Assembly (NCBI GenBank): GCA_036244855.1
Contig: BQKZ01000673.1
Span: forward strand, 1 to 17,880
Direction: 5' to 3'
Length of the DNA stretch: 17,880 nt
From: Temnopleurus reevesii
Lineage: Eukaryota; Echinodermata; Echinoidea; Temnopleuroida; Temnopleuridae
This document shows positions 1 to 7,982 of this stretch, piece by piece. The notes beneath the pieces are model-generated. The model worked only from the letters and a program-made list of their open reading frames with translations. It did not search any database and was not told where the DNA came from. The position numbers were made by a program, and so were the translations under genes. How positions within the stretch are numbered: the stretch's first letter is position 1; every line of letters begins with the position of its first letter.

Positions 1-156
1 GTTTTGTCGCTAGTGTTTTACTGCTTGTCGCAGCAGTAAAACGCTCTCCAGTGTGAACATCCTCATAGGAAACGCATTGGATCGATTTTTCAAAGTGTCG
101 CTGCGATAACGCAGCGACAATGTCGCAGCGTTTTGTCGCTCCTGTGTGAATGGGCC
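1..156. mobile_element. Right part of a foldback (MITE-like) element, TTAA-bordered
   Basis: The segment is built of nested hairpins. GTTTTACTGC (15-24) pairs with GCAGTAAAAC (33-42), and GTCGCTGCG (97-105) pairs with CGCAGCGAC (110-118) across an ATAA loop. The motif GTTTTGTCGCT occurs at 1 and again near 130. The right end reads TGTGTGAATGGGCC and abuts TTAA at 157-160. Beyond that the sequence changes to a LINE fragment, which fixes the boundary. The left end lies outside the window, so total length and the left target copy are unknown. No transposase is encoded, so it is non-autonomous. The TTAA target is typical of the piggyBac and Kolobok superfamilies, and I cannot choose between them. 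The outer end resembles the foldbacks at 3127, 4762 and 12818. Confidence 0.7.
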
Positions 157-157
157 T

Positions 158-290
158 TAATGCTTGGTGGGTGTTCAGAAAAGAATTGTCCAGGCCGACA
201 CTTATCAATTCCTTTCATGAGTTTGTACACCTGGATCATATCACCTCGCTTACGTCTATATACAAGTGAGTGTAACTTCACTCGCGATCA
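158..290 (-). pseudogene. LINE reverse transcriptase fragment (C-terminal part), dead
   Basis: Read on the minus strand from about 281, the frame gives VKLHSL, then VYRRKRGDMIQVYKLMKGID, then a stretch with GQFF. The RR-x-RGDMI-x-VYK core is characteristic of the region just after the polymerase domain of CR1/jockey-type LINE proteins, where sequences such as L-Y-RR-RGDMI-YKI are common. About 40 codons survive. An in-frame TGA lies upstream (288-290) with weakly matching residues before it, and the match is lost farther upstream. Downstream the frame runs straight into the foldback element whose TTAA border is at 157-160, so the apparent 63-residue ORF is a LINE/MITE chimera. It cannot encode a working enzyme. 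Family (CR1-like) is inferred from the motif; presence of a non-LTR retrotransposon relic is fairly secure. Confidence 0.72.
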
Positions 291-332
291 GAATGATATT
301 TTTTACTGCTTCTTCCATGCCATCAGAAATCA

Positions 333-955
333 GGTGATTTTACAAATTTGGGGCACTGTGACCTTTGACTCCGTGAACCCAAAATCTTATCAGTTCTTCC
401 TCACATGCTAATACATAATTGAGCTAATAAAAAGTTGAAAGAAATTGGTTCAATTTTTCTGCACAATAACTAGCTTATTTGGGTGATTTTTTTTACTAGT
501 TCTTTGGTTTATATGTGACCTTTGACCATTGGCCCACTAAACCCAAAATCTAATCAGTTCATCCTCCTATGCTTATTATTGAGTTAGGTTTGGCAGAATT
601 TGGTTCACTTATTCTGAAGTTATCGTCGTAACAAGCTATTTTGGGTGATTTTTTACAGGTTTTTTTTTGTCCTGTGACCTTTGACCTTTGATCCCCTGAA
701 CCTCAAATCTAATCTGTTCATCCTCCTGTGCTTATACATTATTGAGCTAAGTTTGGCAGACATTGGTTTATTTATTCTGAAGTTATCGCGGTAACAAGCT
801 AGTTTGGGTGATTATTTACAATTTTTTTGTCATTTGACCTATGACCCCATGACCCCAAAATCTTATCATTTCATCCTCACATGCTTATACATACTTGAGC
901 CAAATTTGGTCAAAATGGGCCCAGCAGTTCTGAAGTTATCGCGGTAACAAGCTTC
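333..955. repeat. Tandem array, four units of about 158 bp
   Basis: The motif TGACCTTTGAC or a close variant starts near 358, 515, 674 and 833, giving a period of 157-159 bp. Each unit then carries ACCCAAAATCTAATCAGTTC or a variant, CATCCTCC/CACATGC, a TTGAGCTAAGTTTGG-like stretch, TCTGAAGTTATCGCGGTAAC, and finally CAAGCTAGTTTGGGTGATTT. The second and third units are the most alike, the first is the most decayed, and the last is cut short where it meets the GGAC repeat. No coding potential is evident. Similar units joined to a GGAC/CCTCCG block are, as far as I recall, a dispersed repeat in marine invertebrates, but I cannot name the family. This is probably the internal part of one transposon rather than a free satellite. 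Confidence 0.85.
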
Positions 956-1067
956 GGATGGACATATGGACGGACACACGGACGGACACACGGACAGACT
1001 GACGGACGGACAGCCAACCCGAAAACATAATGCCTCCGGCACCACCTTACGTTGGCGGAGGGATAGA
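956..1067. repeat. GGAC-rich repeat plus CCTCCG/CGGAGG hairpin, end of the array element
   Basis: From 957 to about 1012 the sequence is a run of GGACGGACA-type tetranucleotides. It is followed by AGCCAACCCGAAAACATAAT and a hairpin in which CCTCCG (1033-1038) pairs with CGGAGG (1056-1061). This block directly continues the fourth unit of the 158-bp array, so the two probably form one element. The minus-strand ORF here (866-1126) translates to a Ser-Val-Cys-Pro repeat and is an artefact of the tetranucleotide run. Confidence 0.75.
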
Positions 1068-1159
1068 AAGTTATAGCTTTTCCTTACATGTACTGTAGCA
1101 CTGTCATGTTTACGGTCATAAAGCATTGAATAAATTGAAAAGCTACAATATTTCTTTAA

Positions 1160-1711
1160 AAGAAGAGTCTACCCAAAAATAATATTTCTTCAACAGGAGA
1201 ATGAAAAATAGATGAACAGAACAAAACAAGTTTGAGGAAAATCGGACAACTAATAAGAGAGTTATAAATGTTTGAACATTTAGACAAATTGGCAACTGAT
1301 GACGTCACAGGTGCACAACCGACCATCTATTACATTCATATCAATGTTATAAAATGTTACTTTTTCCCAACAAATATGATTTCCTCAAAATTTTAACCAT
1401 AGGACATCTTTATGATAGGTATGTAGATCCACTATTTGCACATTTACATTCATACAAACTTTTCAACTTTCTGTAAAAATAATGAATTTTGCACCATATT
1501 TATAATGAAAACTCTGGTAAGTAGTGCACCCATGATGTCATCAAATTGGCAAGATCTCTGGAGATTTCCACTGATTTGCCCATTTTTTCAAATCTTTAAA
1601 AATTCATAACTTTTTTATTACTTGTCCGATTTTCTTCAAACTTTTTTTGTCTTACTCAACAATTTTTTCTGCTTCTGTTCAAACATTATTATTTTGGGAT
1701 AGACTCTTCTT
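1160..1711. mobile_element. 552-bp non-autonomous DNA transposon with long TIRs, TTAA target
   Basis: The left end AAGAAGAGTCTACCC and the reverse complement of the right end, AAGAAGAGTCTATCCC, match. The similarity extends inwards for well over 100 bp: both arms contain a GAAAATCGGACAA-x-TAATA block and, farther in, a GATGACGTCAC / GATGACATCA block. Each end is bordered by TTAA (1156-1159 and 1712-1715), as expected for a TTAA-specific transposase (piggyBac or Kolobok type). The arms differ by substitutions and small gaps, so the insertion is not very recent. No ORF of interest lies inside. The assignment to a superfamily rests only on the target site. Confidence 0.8.
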
Positions 1712-1715
1712 TTAA

Positions 1716-2174
1716 GTAGAGCCGTTTTACGATATGCTAAGGGGTGTAAACTAATGTAGAGTACAAATTTTTAAATGTCGTTCCAGATGTGATCATCGTT
1801 TTTAAATGCAGTTTAGAGCTTATTGAGGCTTCGTTTCCTTCTACCTACACATTCCTTGAATTTTAGGTCCAGCTGTTTTACTATCTACTGTAGATTGAAG
1901 ACCAATATAAGGTGTCATCTCACTTTTAAAAAAAATGGCAGGTAAAATATATTTACATTGTATTATTAAAGTTCAAATATATGTAGAAAATACTTGATAT
2001 TGACTCAAGTAATTGTTAACCTCTACTATTTAAAACAAAATCATTTTAAGTCTTGTTTTGCTATCTACTGTAGATTGCAAACTCTCACAAATCAGAACAA
2101 AAAAAAATTATCTCTGAATGGTTAATTTTTCTCAAAATCTTGATAGGCAGTTTGTCCACCATTTTGGAAATATG
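1716..2174. other. AT-rich interval without gene; two copies of CTATCTACTGTAGATTG
   Basis: I see no coding region or known element here. The 17-mer CTATCTACTGTAGATTG occurs at 1881-1897 and exactly 180 bp later at 2061-2077. Its core is an inverted repeat (ATCTAC, T, GTAGAT). The rest is AT-rich with runs of A. Confidence 0.5.
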
Positions 2175-2576
2175 CATGATGATACAAAGTGAAATGTGAA
2201 TTACCAAACAGCTGAACCAAATATTTTCTCATAAGAAAAAACACGATAATGATATCCATATGATTCTCTCATGAGAAAACATGTGTCTCAGCTTTCAAAT
2301 GATTCACAGGGTGCTTCAAGAATTTTTTTCACCAGTTGCCCATTGGGCAACCAAGTTTTTTAATCACTTGCCCGAACATAAGTTTGTCTTGCCCAGAATT
2401 GTTCTCCAATGCCAATTGCACACATAGAGGAAAACTAGCATAAAACTGTTACTTGCCCTTATGGGCAAATGACAATTTTATTTACTTGCCCGACAGCTTA
2501 ATTTTATTCCCCCGGGCATGCGGGCAAGTGGGTTTGTAGCGCCCTGATTCACATTTAAATTTCTATAACTGCATTT
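2175..2576. mobile_element. Palindromic MITE family B, copy 1, split by an insertion
   Basis: The left arm carries GTGAATTACCAAACAGCTG and then AACCAAAT (about 2197-2223). The right arm is in two parts: TTCAAATGATTCACA up to 2308, and, after a 236-bp insertion, TGATTCACATTTAAATTTC ending near 2576. Joined, the right arm is the reverse complement of the left arm. Two other copies lie at 5543-5681 and 7983-8122. Removing the insertion and one target copy leaves about 156 bp, close to the other copies. The outer limits are approximate and no target duplication is convincing. There is no ORF, so the element is non-autonomous. Confidence 0.72.
2309..2544. mobile_element. 236-bp non-autonomous transposon nested inside a MITE
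   Basis: The ends are inverted: GGGTGCTTCAA on the left and, reverse-complemented, GGGCGCTACAA on the right. TGATTCACA flanks both sides (2300-2308 and 2545-2553). This can be read in two ways. One is a 9-bp target duplication with GGG..CCC ends. The other is a 5-bp duplication (ATTCA) with CAGGG..CCCTG ends, which fits hAT-type elements that make short duplications. The interior has repeated TTGCCC/GGGCAA motifs, for example ACTTGCCCG near both ends and hairpins such as GTTGCCCATTGGGCAAC. No ORF is present. Confidence 0.8.
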
Positions 2577-2944
2577 TCTGGAATAGTTAGCATCTCTGGG
2601 TTCATATTTCTAAATCTATTATGATTATTTTGTTGGCAATTTGTTATTTTGTTATTAATGATTGGTGGGAAAAGAGTCAAAGTCTTTTTTATGACCAAGT
2701 AGTTGAGAGGATAAGCTACGTACTGCACTAAACTGAATTAAAATTGAATTTTGGAGTAAAATAATTCCATTAAAAATGTCCTGAGCCAATAACATTGATT
2801 CCAACTATGCACGTAATAATTAATGTAATCCAACATATTAGATCTTTTATCAACTAATAGAACATTCCAGATATTTGTTTCAGTTGAGCTGAAAACACTT
2901 GTAAAAGCTGATATTTTAATGTACATAAATTTTAGCGAATATAT
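2577..2944. other. AT-rich interval, nothing recognised
   Basis: I see no gene, RNA or clear repeat. The short minus-strand ORF at 2738-2926 has no recognisable motif and lies in AT-rich sequence. Confidence 0.5.
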
Positions 2945-3103
2945 TGAAGTTCAAACATATGTACATATTAGCGGGTGGTCATTTTAACGCATTAAGAAAA
3001 TCCTTGTACACAAGTTTGTGGGCATTATAGCGAGTGGAATTTTTTTTGTGAATTCATGGTAAAAAGTAAAACCCCAACGGAAATTTCAGCTCATACAGTA
3101 ACA
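2945..3103 (-). repeat. Dispersed repeat C, copy 1
   Basis: Reverse-complemented, this stretch contains TGTATGAGCTGAAATTT (within 3081-3103) and then ACCATGAATTCAC (3048-3060), with a GGGGTTTTACTTTTT link between. The same order of blocks occurs at 15670-15760 on the plus strand, where the link is GGGTTTGTCTTTTT. Two such matches in order are hard to explain by chance. Limits beyond the matching blocks are guesses and no family is recognised. Confidence 0.55.
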
Positions 3104-3126
3104 TGTACGCAGGTAAGAAAAGCTAA

Positions 3127-3218
3127 AGCCCCAGTCACATAGGAGCCGGAAGCAACACAATTCAGACAAATAATCGTGTTCGATCATGTTGCTCCAGGGG
3201 TCCTATGTGAATGGGGCC
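3127..3218. mobile_element. TTAA foldback MITE family A, copy 1 (92 bp)
   Basis: The left arm AGCCCCAGTCACATAGGAGC and the right arm TCCTATGTGAATGGGGCC are inverted copies, and the inner parts GGAAGCAACA and TGTTGCTCC also pair. Flanks are CTAA (3123-3126) on the left and TTAA (3219-3222) on the right, so a TTAA duplication with one changed base fits best. This copy is shorter than those at 4762 and 12818 because its centre is missing the ACTCTTTGTT portion. No ORF. Mobilised, if at all, by an enzyme encoded elsewhere. Confidence 0.8.
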
Positions 3219-3222
3219 TTAA

Positions 3223-3504
3223 GGAAGATTATAATCTGGCATTCTTGTGGGAGGATTTTCCACACATGTGATTTGCATTTTTTTCTCATTTTGCTTGTGA
3301 AGCAAACAGGAATGTAGGGAAATGTCAAGGACCATTCTATCATAATACTTTCTTCACGACACTTTCCAATCGTTGCTCTTTGTCTCTTGATTATGTTGAG
3401 ATGTAAAAATAGAGAATATTTAACCTTGTTTACAAATACTTGGCATTGCAGCGAATATCAAAGCATTGACAAACAGAGAATATCATTAGCAATAAGTATG
3501 ACTG
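3223..3504. other. AT-rich interval, nothing recognised
   Basis: No ORF of interest, RNA or repeat is visible between the foldback element and the SINE. Confidence 0.45.
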
Positions 3505-3513
3505 GAGGCGCCG

Positions 3514-3568
3514 TGGTGTAGTGGTCGTGACTCTCGCCTTTCAACCAGAGGGTTGTAGGTTCGAATCC
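3514..3568 (+). promoter_or_regulatory. Internal pol III promoter (A and B boxes) of the SINE
   Basis: TGGTGTAGTGG fits the A-box consensus TRGYNNARNNG, except that its ninth base is T, and GGTTCGAATCC fits the B-box consensus GGTTCRANNCC exactly. The spacing is normal for a tRNA gene. No four-T terminator follows at tRNA distance, as expected for a SINE rather than a tRNA gene. Confidence 0.8.
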
Positions 3569-3783
3569 CACCCATGGCGTCAATTTCCTTCAGCAAGAAA
3601 TTTATCCACATTGTTCTGCACTCTACCCAGGTGAAAAATGGGTACCTGGCAGGAATTTATTCCTTGGAATGCTTGAGTGCCTAACTGGCTTGCTCGGCAG
3701 ATATAGCCAGGGTAATGATATGGTACCGAGTATCAAGCGCAGTAGAGTATATGCATATAGTGATTGCGCTATATAAATGGACC

Positions 3784-3809
3784 TATTATTATTATTATTA
3801 TTATTATTT
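3784..3809. repeat. (ATT)n microsatellite at the SINE tail
   Basis: About eight ATT units follow GGACCT at the 3' end of the SINE. Such simple tails mark the point where target-primed reverse transcription began. Confidence 0.9.
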
Positions 3810-4083
3810 GTATTTTTGTGACATGTACTATGTGCCTCCATGTTTCTTGTAAAAATCCAACTTGACATCTTAATTCCATATCAGTCATTCAATGGTTCCA
3901 GGTGTGTGTCTTATCAGAGAAATTGGGTAAAGGACATATGTTAAGATATCTTTCAATTATATTTGTCTGACATGATGTGTTAAACATGAGGTGTGTAACG
4001 TTTTGAAAGGTAAGGGGTGTTTGTTGTGTATTACCATCTTTTACACCAATAGACTTGCTTGTACTAAAAAATAGGGGTTGCAG

Positions 4084-4291
4084 CTAGTCTGCTAGAACAG
4101 ACCCTTGGGTTTCGTTGTGCGCATACACAGAGAGTGATACAGGGTATGCATTGTGTGTCTCATTGTGTGTCTGCATGCTCTAGACTGAGGATGGAGCAAT
4201 GCTATATGTGTGTGATGTAGTCACACAATGCATACCCATCATGCTCTACGCAAGCACACACCGAAAGTCTAGGGTTTGTGCTTTCAAACTA
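4084..4291. mobile_element. hAT-like MITE family D, copy 1 (208 bp) with 8-bp TSD
   Basis: GGTTGCAG occurs immediately on both sides (4076-4083 and 4292-4299), an 8-bp target duplication as made by hAT transposases. The left end is CTAGTCTGCTAGAACAGACC and the right end, reverse-complemented, begins TAGTTTG and continues with CACAAACCCTAGACTTTC. Inside, GGGTATGCATTGTGTG (4142-4157) pairs perfectly with CACACAATGCATACCC (4222-4237). No protein is encoded; the plus-strand ORF starting at 4199 begins within it and is a chance frame. The element at 8794 has matching ends and its own 8-bp duplication. Confidence 0.82.
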
Positions 4292-4299
4292 GGTTGCAG

Positions 4300-4757
4300 C
4301 CATCATTTTAGCCAAAGGTTTAGATTTATGAATATAGCACTTGATAAATCAACAAATCTTATATTCGGTCTCTGCAATGCAAGTCTTTCCCTACATCAAA
4401 AGAATATATACAACTTGAAGGCAAAAAACGAGCATATAAATTTGGAATAAAAAAAATGATATGATTTTAGGATGGACTTGGTGCCTTCTTTCAATTAGGA
4501 GAGGATTCAATTTGTCTATAAGGTCTTAAAAACCATCCTCACGATGGCTTCAATTCAAATATTGAACATATTGACTGTTTGAAAAAAAGCACAACAAATC
4601 TTGAGATGATAGTATTATTACATACATCCTTTAGTTATGCATTCAATTTTTTGCTTACCTCATGAAAAATGTAACATCAGCATGCGTCTCCAATACGATG
4701 TGTACATTTGCACTGACTGTTTTAACAGGAAAACAAATTCTTTAGATGAAGTTAATA
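4300..4757. other. AT-rich interval, nothing recognised
   Basis: No gene, RNA or repeat is evident between the hAT-like MITE and the TTAA foldback element. Confidence 0.45.
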
Positions 4758-4761
4758 TTAA

Positions 4762-4890
4762 GCTCTGATCACATAGGACCCTGGAAGCAACATGATTCAC
4801 CCTGACTCTTTGTTAATTCACAGTTAACTGCCTCAGAACAACGAGTCGGGGTGAATCGTGTTGCTTCCGGGGTCCTATGTGACTGGGGCA
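4762..4890. mobile_element. TTAA foldback MITE family A, copy 2 (129 bp)
   Basis: The left arm GCTCTGATCACATAGGACCC is followed by GGAAGCAACATGATTCACC. The right arm GGGTCCTATGTGACTGGGGC is preceded by GGTGAATCGTGTTGCTTCC. The arms pair for about 45 bp. The loop carries GACTCTTTGTT and the matching AACAACGAGTC. Flanks are TTAA (4758-4761) and TTAC (4891-4894), consistent with a TTAA duplication changed by one base. Near full length compared with the copy at 12818; no ORF. Confidence 0.87.
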
Positions 4891-4894
4891 TTAC

Positions 4895-5541
4895 AGATAT
4901 CCTTGCTTTAGGACACTTGTTTCTGGATAGATTTCATGAAATATATCTGTGAGCTTGAGAGGGAGCTAAGCTAGATTTCAGAATGGTTTTGAGTTTCAGT
5001 GTTGGGTTTAGATTTAAGGACATTTCGGAAGTACAAATGTAGGACTTGCTTTGAAGGTGGAATTTAAGCATTGTTAAAGATATTCCCGCTTTATAGTCCG
5101 AGGAAAAAAATCACCTTAATATTTAATGCTTTGTTGCTCCTATGTTAGAAAAGTATTCTTTATTTGCGGTGAATTAGTAGAGATTCCAGCCATTCTGACT
5201 ACTGTATAAGACAATATTTTGGCGTGCAGATATTTTCGCATTTTGGGACCTGTGTGGTGTTTTACCAAGATAAGAAAGACGTTAAGAACGATTTTACGCA
5301 AGACAGGTACCAGTTCTTCTGCTTTATGACAGAGAATATTGCGTGTATTACACTTGTTAACGTAGTCCAGTCTTTCCTAAAGTTGTGCGTAACTTAGAGA
5401 ATGACTTGGTGCAACACTGCCTAGTTTAAAATTTCTCTATTTTTGCATTTTGAAGAGTGTTTGTATTTCCAGTCATATTGGGTGGAATTTGTTTAATTAG
5501 GGAGGAAGGCAAATTCTAAAAATGTTCAGGTTCTACAGTAT
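4895..5541. other. AT-rich interval, nothing recognised
   Basis: About 650 bp without an ORF of note, RNA, or repeat that I can match to the rest of the window. Confidence 0.5.
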
Positions 5542-5542
5542 G

Positions 5543-5681
5543 CATGACGGTTGAAATTAAAATGTGAGTCATCAAACAGTGGAACCAAATGTTTTCGCAG
5601 GTATGGTTAGTATTATTTTTTCCTCAAAAACAATCTGATTCAGCTGTTTAGTGATTCACATTTTCATTCCTATCCTCATGT
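5543..5681. mobile_element. Palindromic MITE family B, copy 2
   Basis: The left arm CATGACGGTTGAAATTAAAA continues with TGTGAGTCATCAAACAGTGG. The right arm, reverse-complemented, reads CATGAGGATAGGAATGAAAA and then TGTGAATCACTAAACAGCTG. The arms therefore pair over about 45 bp with scattered mismatches, around a short AT-rich centre. Related copies lie at 2175 and 7983. No ORF; the flanking target copy is unclear (both sides begin TAT or TA). Confidence 0.8.
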
Positions 5682-6209
5682 ATATTCCATGAGATTGGAA
5701 TCTCTGTGTATGTATCTGCATTCTGCTCTAAAAGGGTTTCAGATACATGAGCAAGTATGTGAAATAGAATTATTGTCTAAAAAGCACTTTCTTACAGAAA
5801 TATTGCAACGTTTAGAGGGCGTACTATATTAATAATCCTAAGATTTAATTCATTCACATTTCTATTGCATGAAAGAACCCATTGTCTACAAAGCTCTTAA
5901 TACTACAATTGTACATTCCTTTCATAATTTTTTACGTACAGCCCTGTAATATACCATGAAATACTTTGTATAACATGCAATGTATGGAATGACATAGCCA
6001 GCTGTCTACAGTAGATGTGAAGTTATTTCTTTTCTAGACTTTCTATTTTCTCAACAATTTTTAGTAGATTGTTTAATTTGAGAGTTGATTCATGTCCTGT
6101 GATTTTCTTATTTGTAAGAAAAATGGTTAATGTTCAAATGATGCACATGTTTGATTTGATTCTTTCATCCAAGAGCATTATGAGAAATGGGATTTACTAT
6201 GTTTTTGCA
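5682..6209. other. AT-rich interval, nothing recognised
   Basis: Contains one 12-nt match (TCTACAGTAGAT, 6005-6016) to the ATCTACTGTAGAT motif seen at 1881, 2061 and 13935. Otherwise featureless. Confidence 0.45.
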
Positions 6210-6405
6210 CGGCTTAAATTAATCGAAGGCCATGGAGGCCATGGCCTTGGATGCCCTATACTCTGGCCTTGATGCCCTCCACAAAAAGGCTCATTTGCCT
6301 TGGAGATTTAGGTGCCCTTTTTTTCTTTTCCCCATTCAAGCTGTAGTATAAAAATGGCCCTAAATAAAAATGGCCTTGCCCTAAAATCAACGAAATTTAA
6401 GGCTT
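6210..6405. repeat. GGCCTTGG/TGCCC-rich repeat, probably a small transposon
   Basis: The stretch is marked by repeated short words: GGCCATGGAGGCCATGGCC, GGCCTTGGATGCCC, GGCCTTGATGCCC, TGGCCCTAAATAAAAATGG and GGCCTTGCCC. The outer parts are loosely inverted: GGCTTAAATT at 6211 and CGAAATTTAAGGCTTG near 6391-6406, whose reverse complement is CAAGCCTTAAATTTCG. This suggests a MITE-like element of about 195 bp. No target duplication is clear. The plus-strand ORF at 6069-6272 only enters it by chance. Confidence 0.5.
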
Positions 6406-7982
6406 GTTTTTGTCTTTTATTAATATAATTAATTGATTTGATCATTATTTTTTGAGAACAATATCAAAAGTTTGAGTGATATCCAGTTTTGACTCTTCTG
6501 TCAGCCTGAGCTAAAATGGTTTACAATACTTCCAAATATTATGGTCACCGTTCAACTAATGAGCTTGGTCAAATATTCCTCAAGTTTGAAGCTTCGGCAT
6601 TACTTGTGGCAGCCATCTGTTTGTATTAAGGATACTAGTGGGGTATATTTTCACAAGTGGAGCCTTAAAGACGACGCTGATGCCAGTATGGAACTATATT
6701 TAGCCGTGGTCGGAGCCCTCTAAGCCAGCAGTTAGGGTAATTGCTGCTCTTCTAAGGCGTCTGGCTTTCATGATAGTTCAAAAGTACACTTCAGAAAAGG
6801 GTTTAATACTTAGGCACATATTTCACAACTTTAAGAATTGTTGAATAGCTCAGAAACTTCTATATTATTTGAATATTTGTAATCAACTTTGTGTTTTTGT
6901 ATATATAAGGCAATTTATTTTGCCTATACACCAACTGACTCTGTGGCCAGACTGGAATTCTTCCAATTCTTCCTTACATAATTAATTCTTCATTTCATAA
7001 ATTAAAAAATCACCTTTAAACTAAAGAAAAGCATTTGATATACAACATAAAAAGCAGTTTTTGGATATGATTTGGATTCTCTCTCCCTCTTCTTTGTTTT
7101 TTTTATGCCTCCCTTCCACATGAAATATGTTACCAATATACAAAAATTAATTTAAAAACAAACCTTTTCGGACAATTTTTTTTGACCGACGCAAGGTTCT
7201 TTTTTTTCTTCTAAATTAGCATTCTAGGGACACCAAACAATTTTATGAAAGACGTACTCTCAATCAGATATATTTATATATGAACATTGTTCAGACAGGA
7301 CATTAATAGTTTCTTCAAGTTTTTTTTATAAAAGAGTTTAAAGAAATGTTTAAAGTTGGATGAAATTAATAATACAATGAAGCCATACAGGTATATCAAT
7401 TCATTATCAGGGACCATGAAGCTTTTTGGAAATTAGATTGGCTGGATACCACAATTTCTACATTTGACACACTGCCATATGTTTTCATGCATTAATTCGT
7501 TATAAATGTCTTTCATGTAAAAAGAGTTATTACGTTTAGTATTATTTATTGAAATTAGTCTGAAGTCGAACCCCCGGTGTATAGCCCGTCCCCTCCGCCC
7601 CATTTGTCCAGTTTTGCCCTTCCTGATCATAACTTGAGCAAACAAAACCACTTTCTGCAGAGAGTGAAAGAAAAAGTGAACAAACATCCCCAATTCATCA
7701 GAAAAAAATATTGACATATTGGAGTGAGAGCCCCTGTAGTTAATCCATCTATCTATGATCTCTGAGATTAGAAAGTAGAGGAAGTCTTTCTGTCTCGTCC
7801 AAAAACACAGGTTGAACAGAGGTGAAGGGGGGTCGAGGGAATTGAGAGGGCCATGGTCACCCCTTCATTTTTGTTTTCCTGCCCTCATCCCTAATATTAT
7901 CGTGGTCTTCATTTTCTCCCCTAATTTTTTGTTTTTGCTTTTCAAGCAATTAGCAAATATGCTAACTATCCATGATATGAAT
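6406..7982. other. Long interval without a supported gene
   Basis: The interval is mostly AT-rich. One frame (6505-6723, plus) is open for 72 codons from a possible splice acceptor and is discussed under findings. The minus-strand ORF at 7433-7717 (94 codons) has no motif I recognise, and its central part lies in a GC-richer patch (7570-7620). Runs of T at 7178 and 7200 are simple sequence. No repeat shared with the rest of the window was seen. Confidence 0.4.

Larger units (their letters stand above)
3505..3809 (+). mobile_element. tRNA-derived SINE, full-length copy, subfamily 1
   Basis: The head is tRNA-like with both internal RNA polymerase III promoter boxes: A box TGGTGTAGTGG (3514-3524) and B box GGTTCGAATCC (3558-3568), 33 bp apart. 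It is followed by a body (CAATTTCCTTCAGCAAGAAA, then CCCAGGTGAAAAATGGGTAC) shared with three minus-strand copies in the window. The tail reads GATTGCGCTATATAAATGG and ends in (ATT)n at 3784-3809. The anticodon-like loop reads CTTTCAA, so a Glu-type ancestor is possible but uncertain. The tail differs from copies 2 and 4, showing two subfamilies. SINEs of this kind depend on a partner LINE that recognises the 3' tail. Because both promoter boxes are intact, this copy could still be transcribed. ORFs through it, including the poly-Asn one at 3623-3868, are not genes. Confidence 0.92.

Noticed and set aside
90..281. 63-codon minus-strand ORF as a gene
   Set aside because: Its first 40 codons are a LINE relic and the rest is foldback-element DNA beyond the TTAA site.
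333..955. CRISPR-like array
   Set aside because: The repeats are about 158 bp, contiguous and diverged, without short identical repeats and unique spacers, and the DNA is eukaryotic.
866..1126. Minus-strand ORF with a Ser-Val-Cys-Pro repeat
   Set aside because: It is the translation of the GGAC tetranucleotide run, not a real protein.
3505..3580. Functional tRNA gene
   Set aside because: A and B boxes are present but the acceptor and anticodon stems are imperfect, no terminator follows, and the sequence continues into a SINE body found in three other copies.
3623..3868. Minus-strand ORF with a poly-Asn run
   Set aside because: It lies antisense to the SINE and the Asn run comes from the (ATT)n tail.
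7433..7717. 94-codon minus-strand ORF
   Set aside because: No recognisable domain, low-complexity Phe-rich start, and no splice or promoter signal that I could support.
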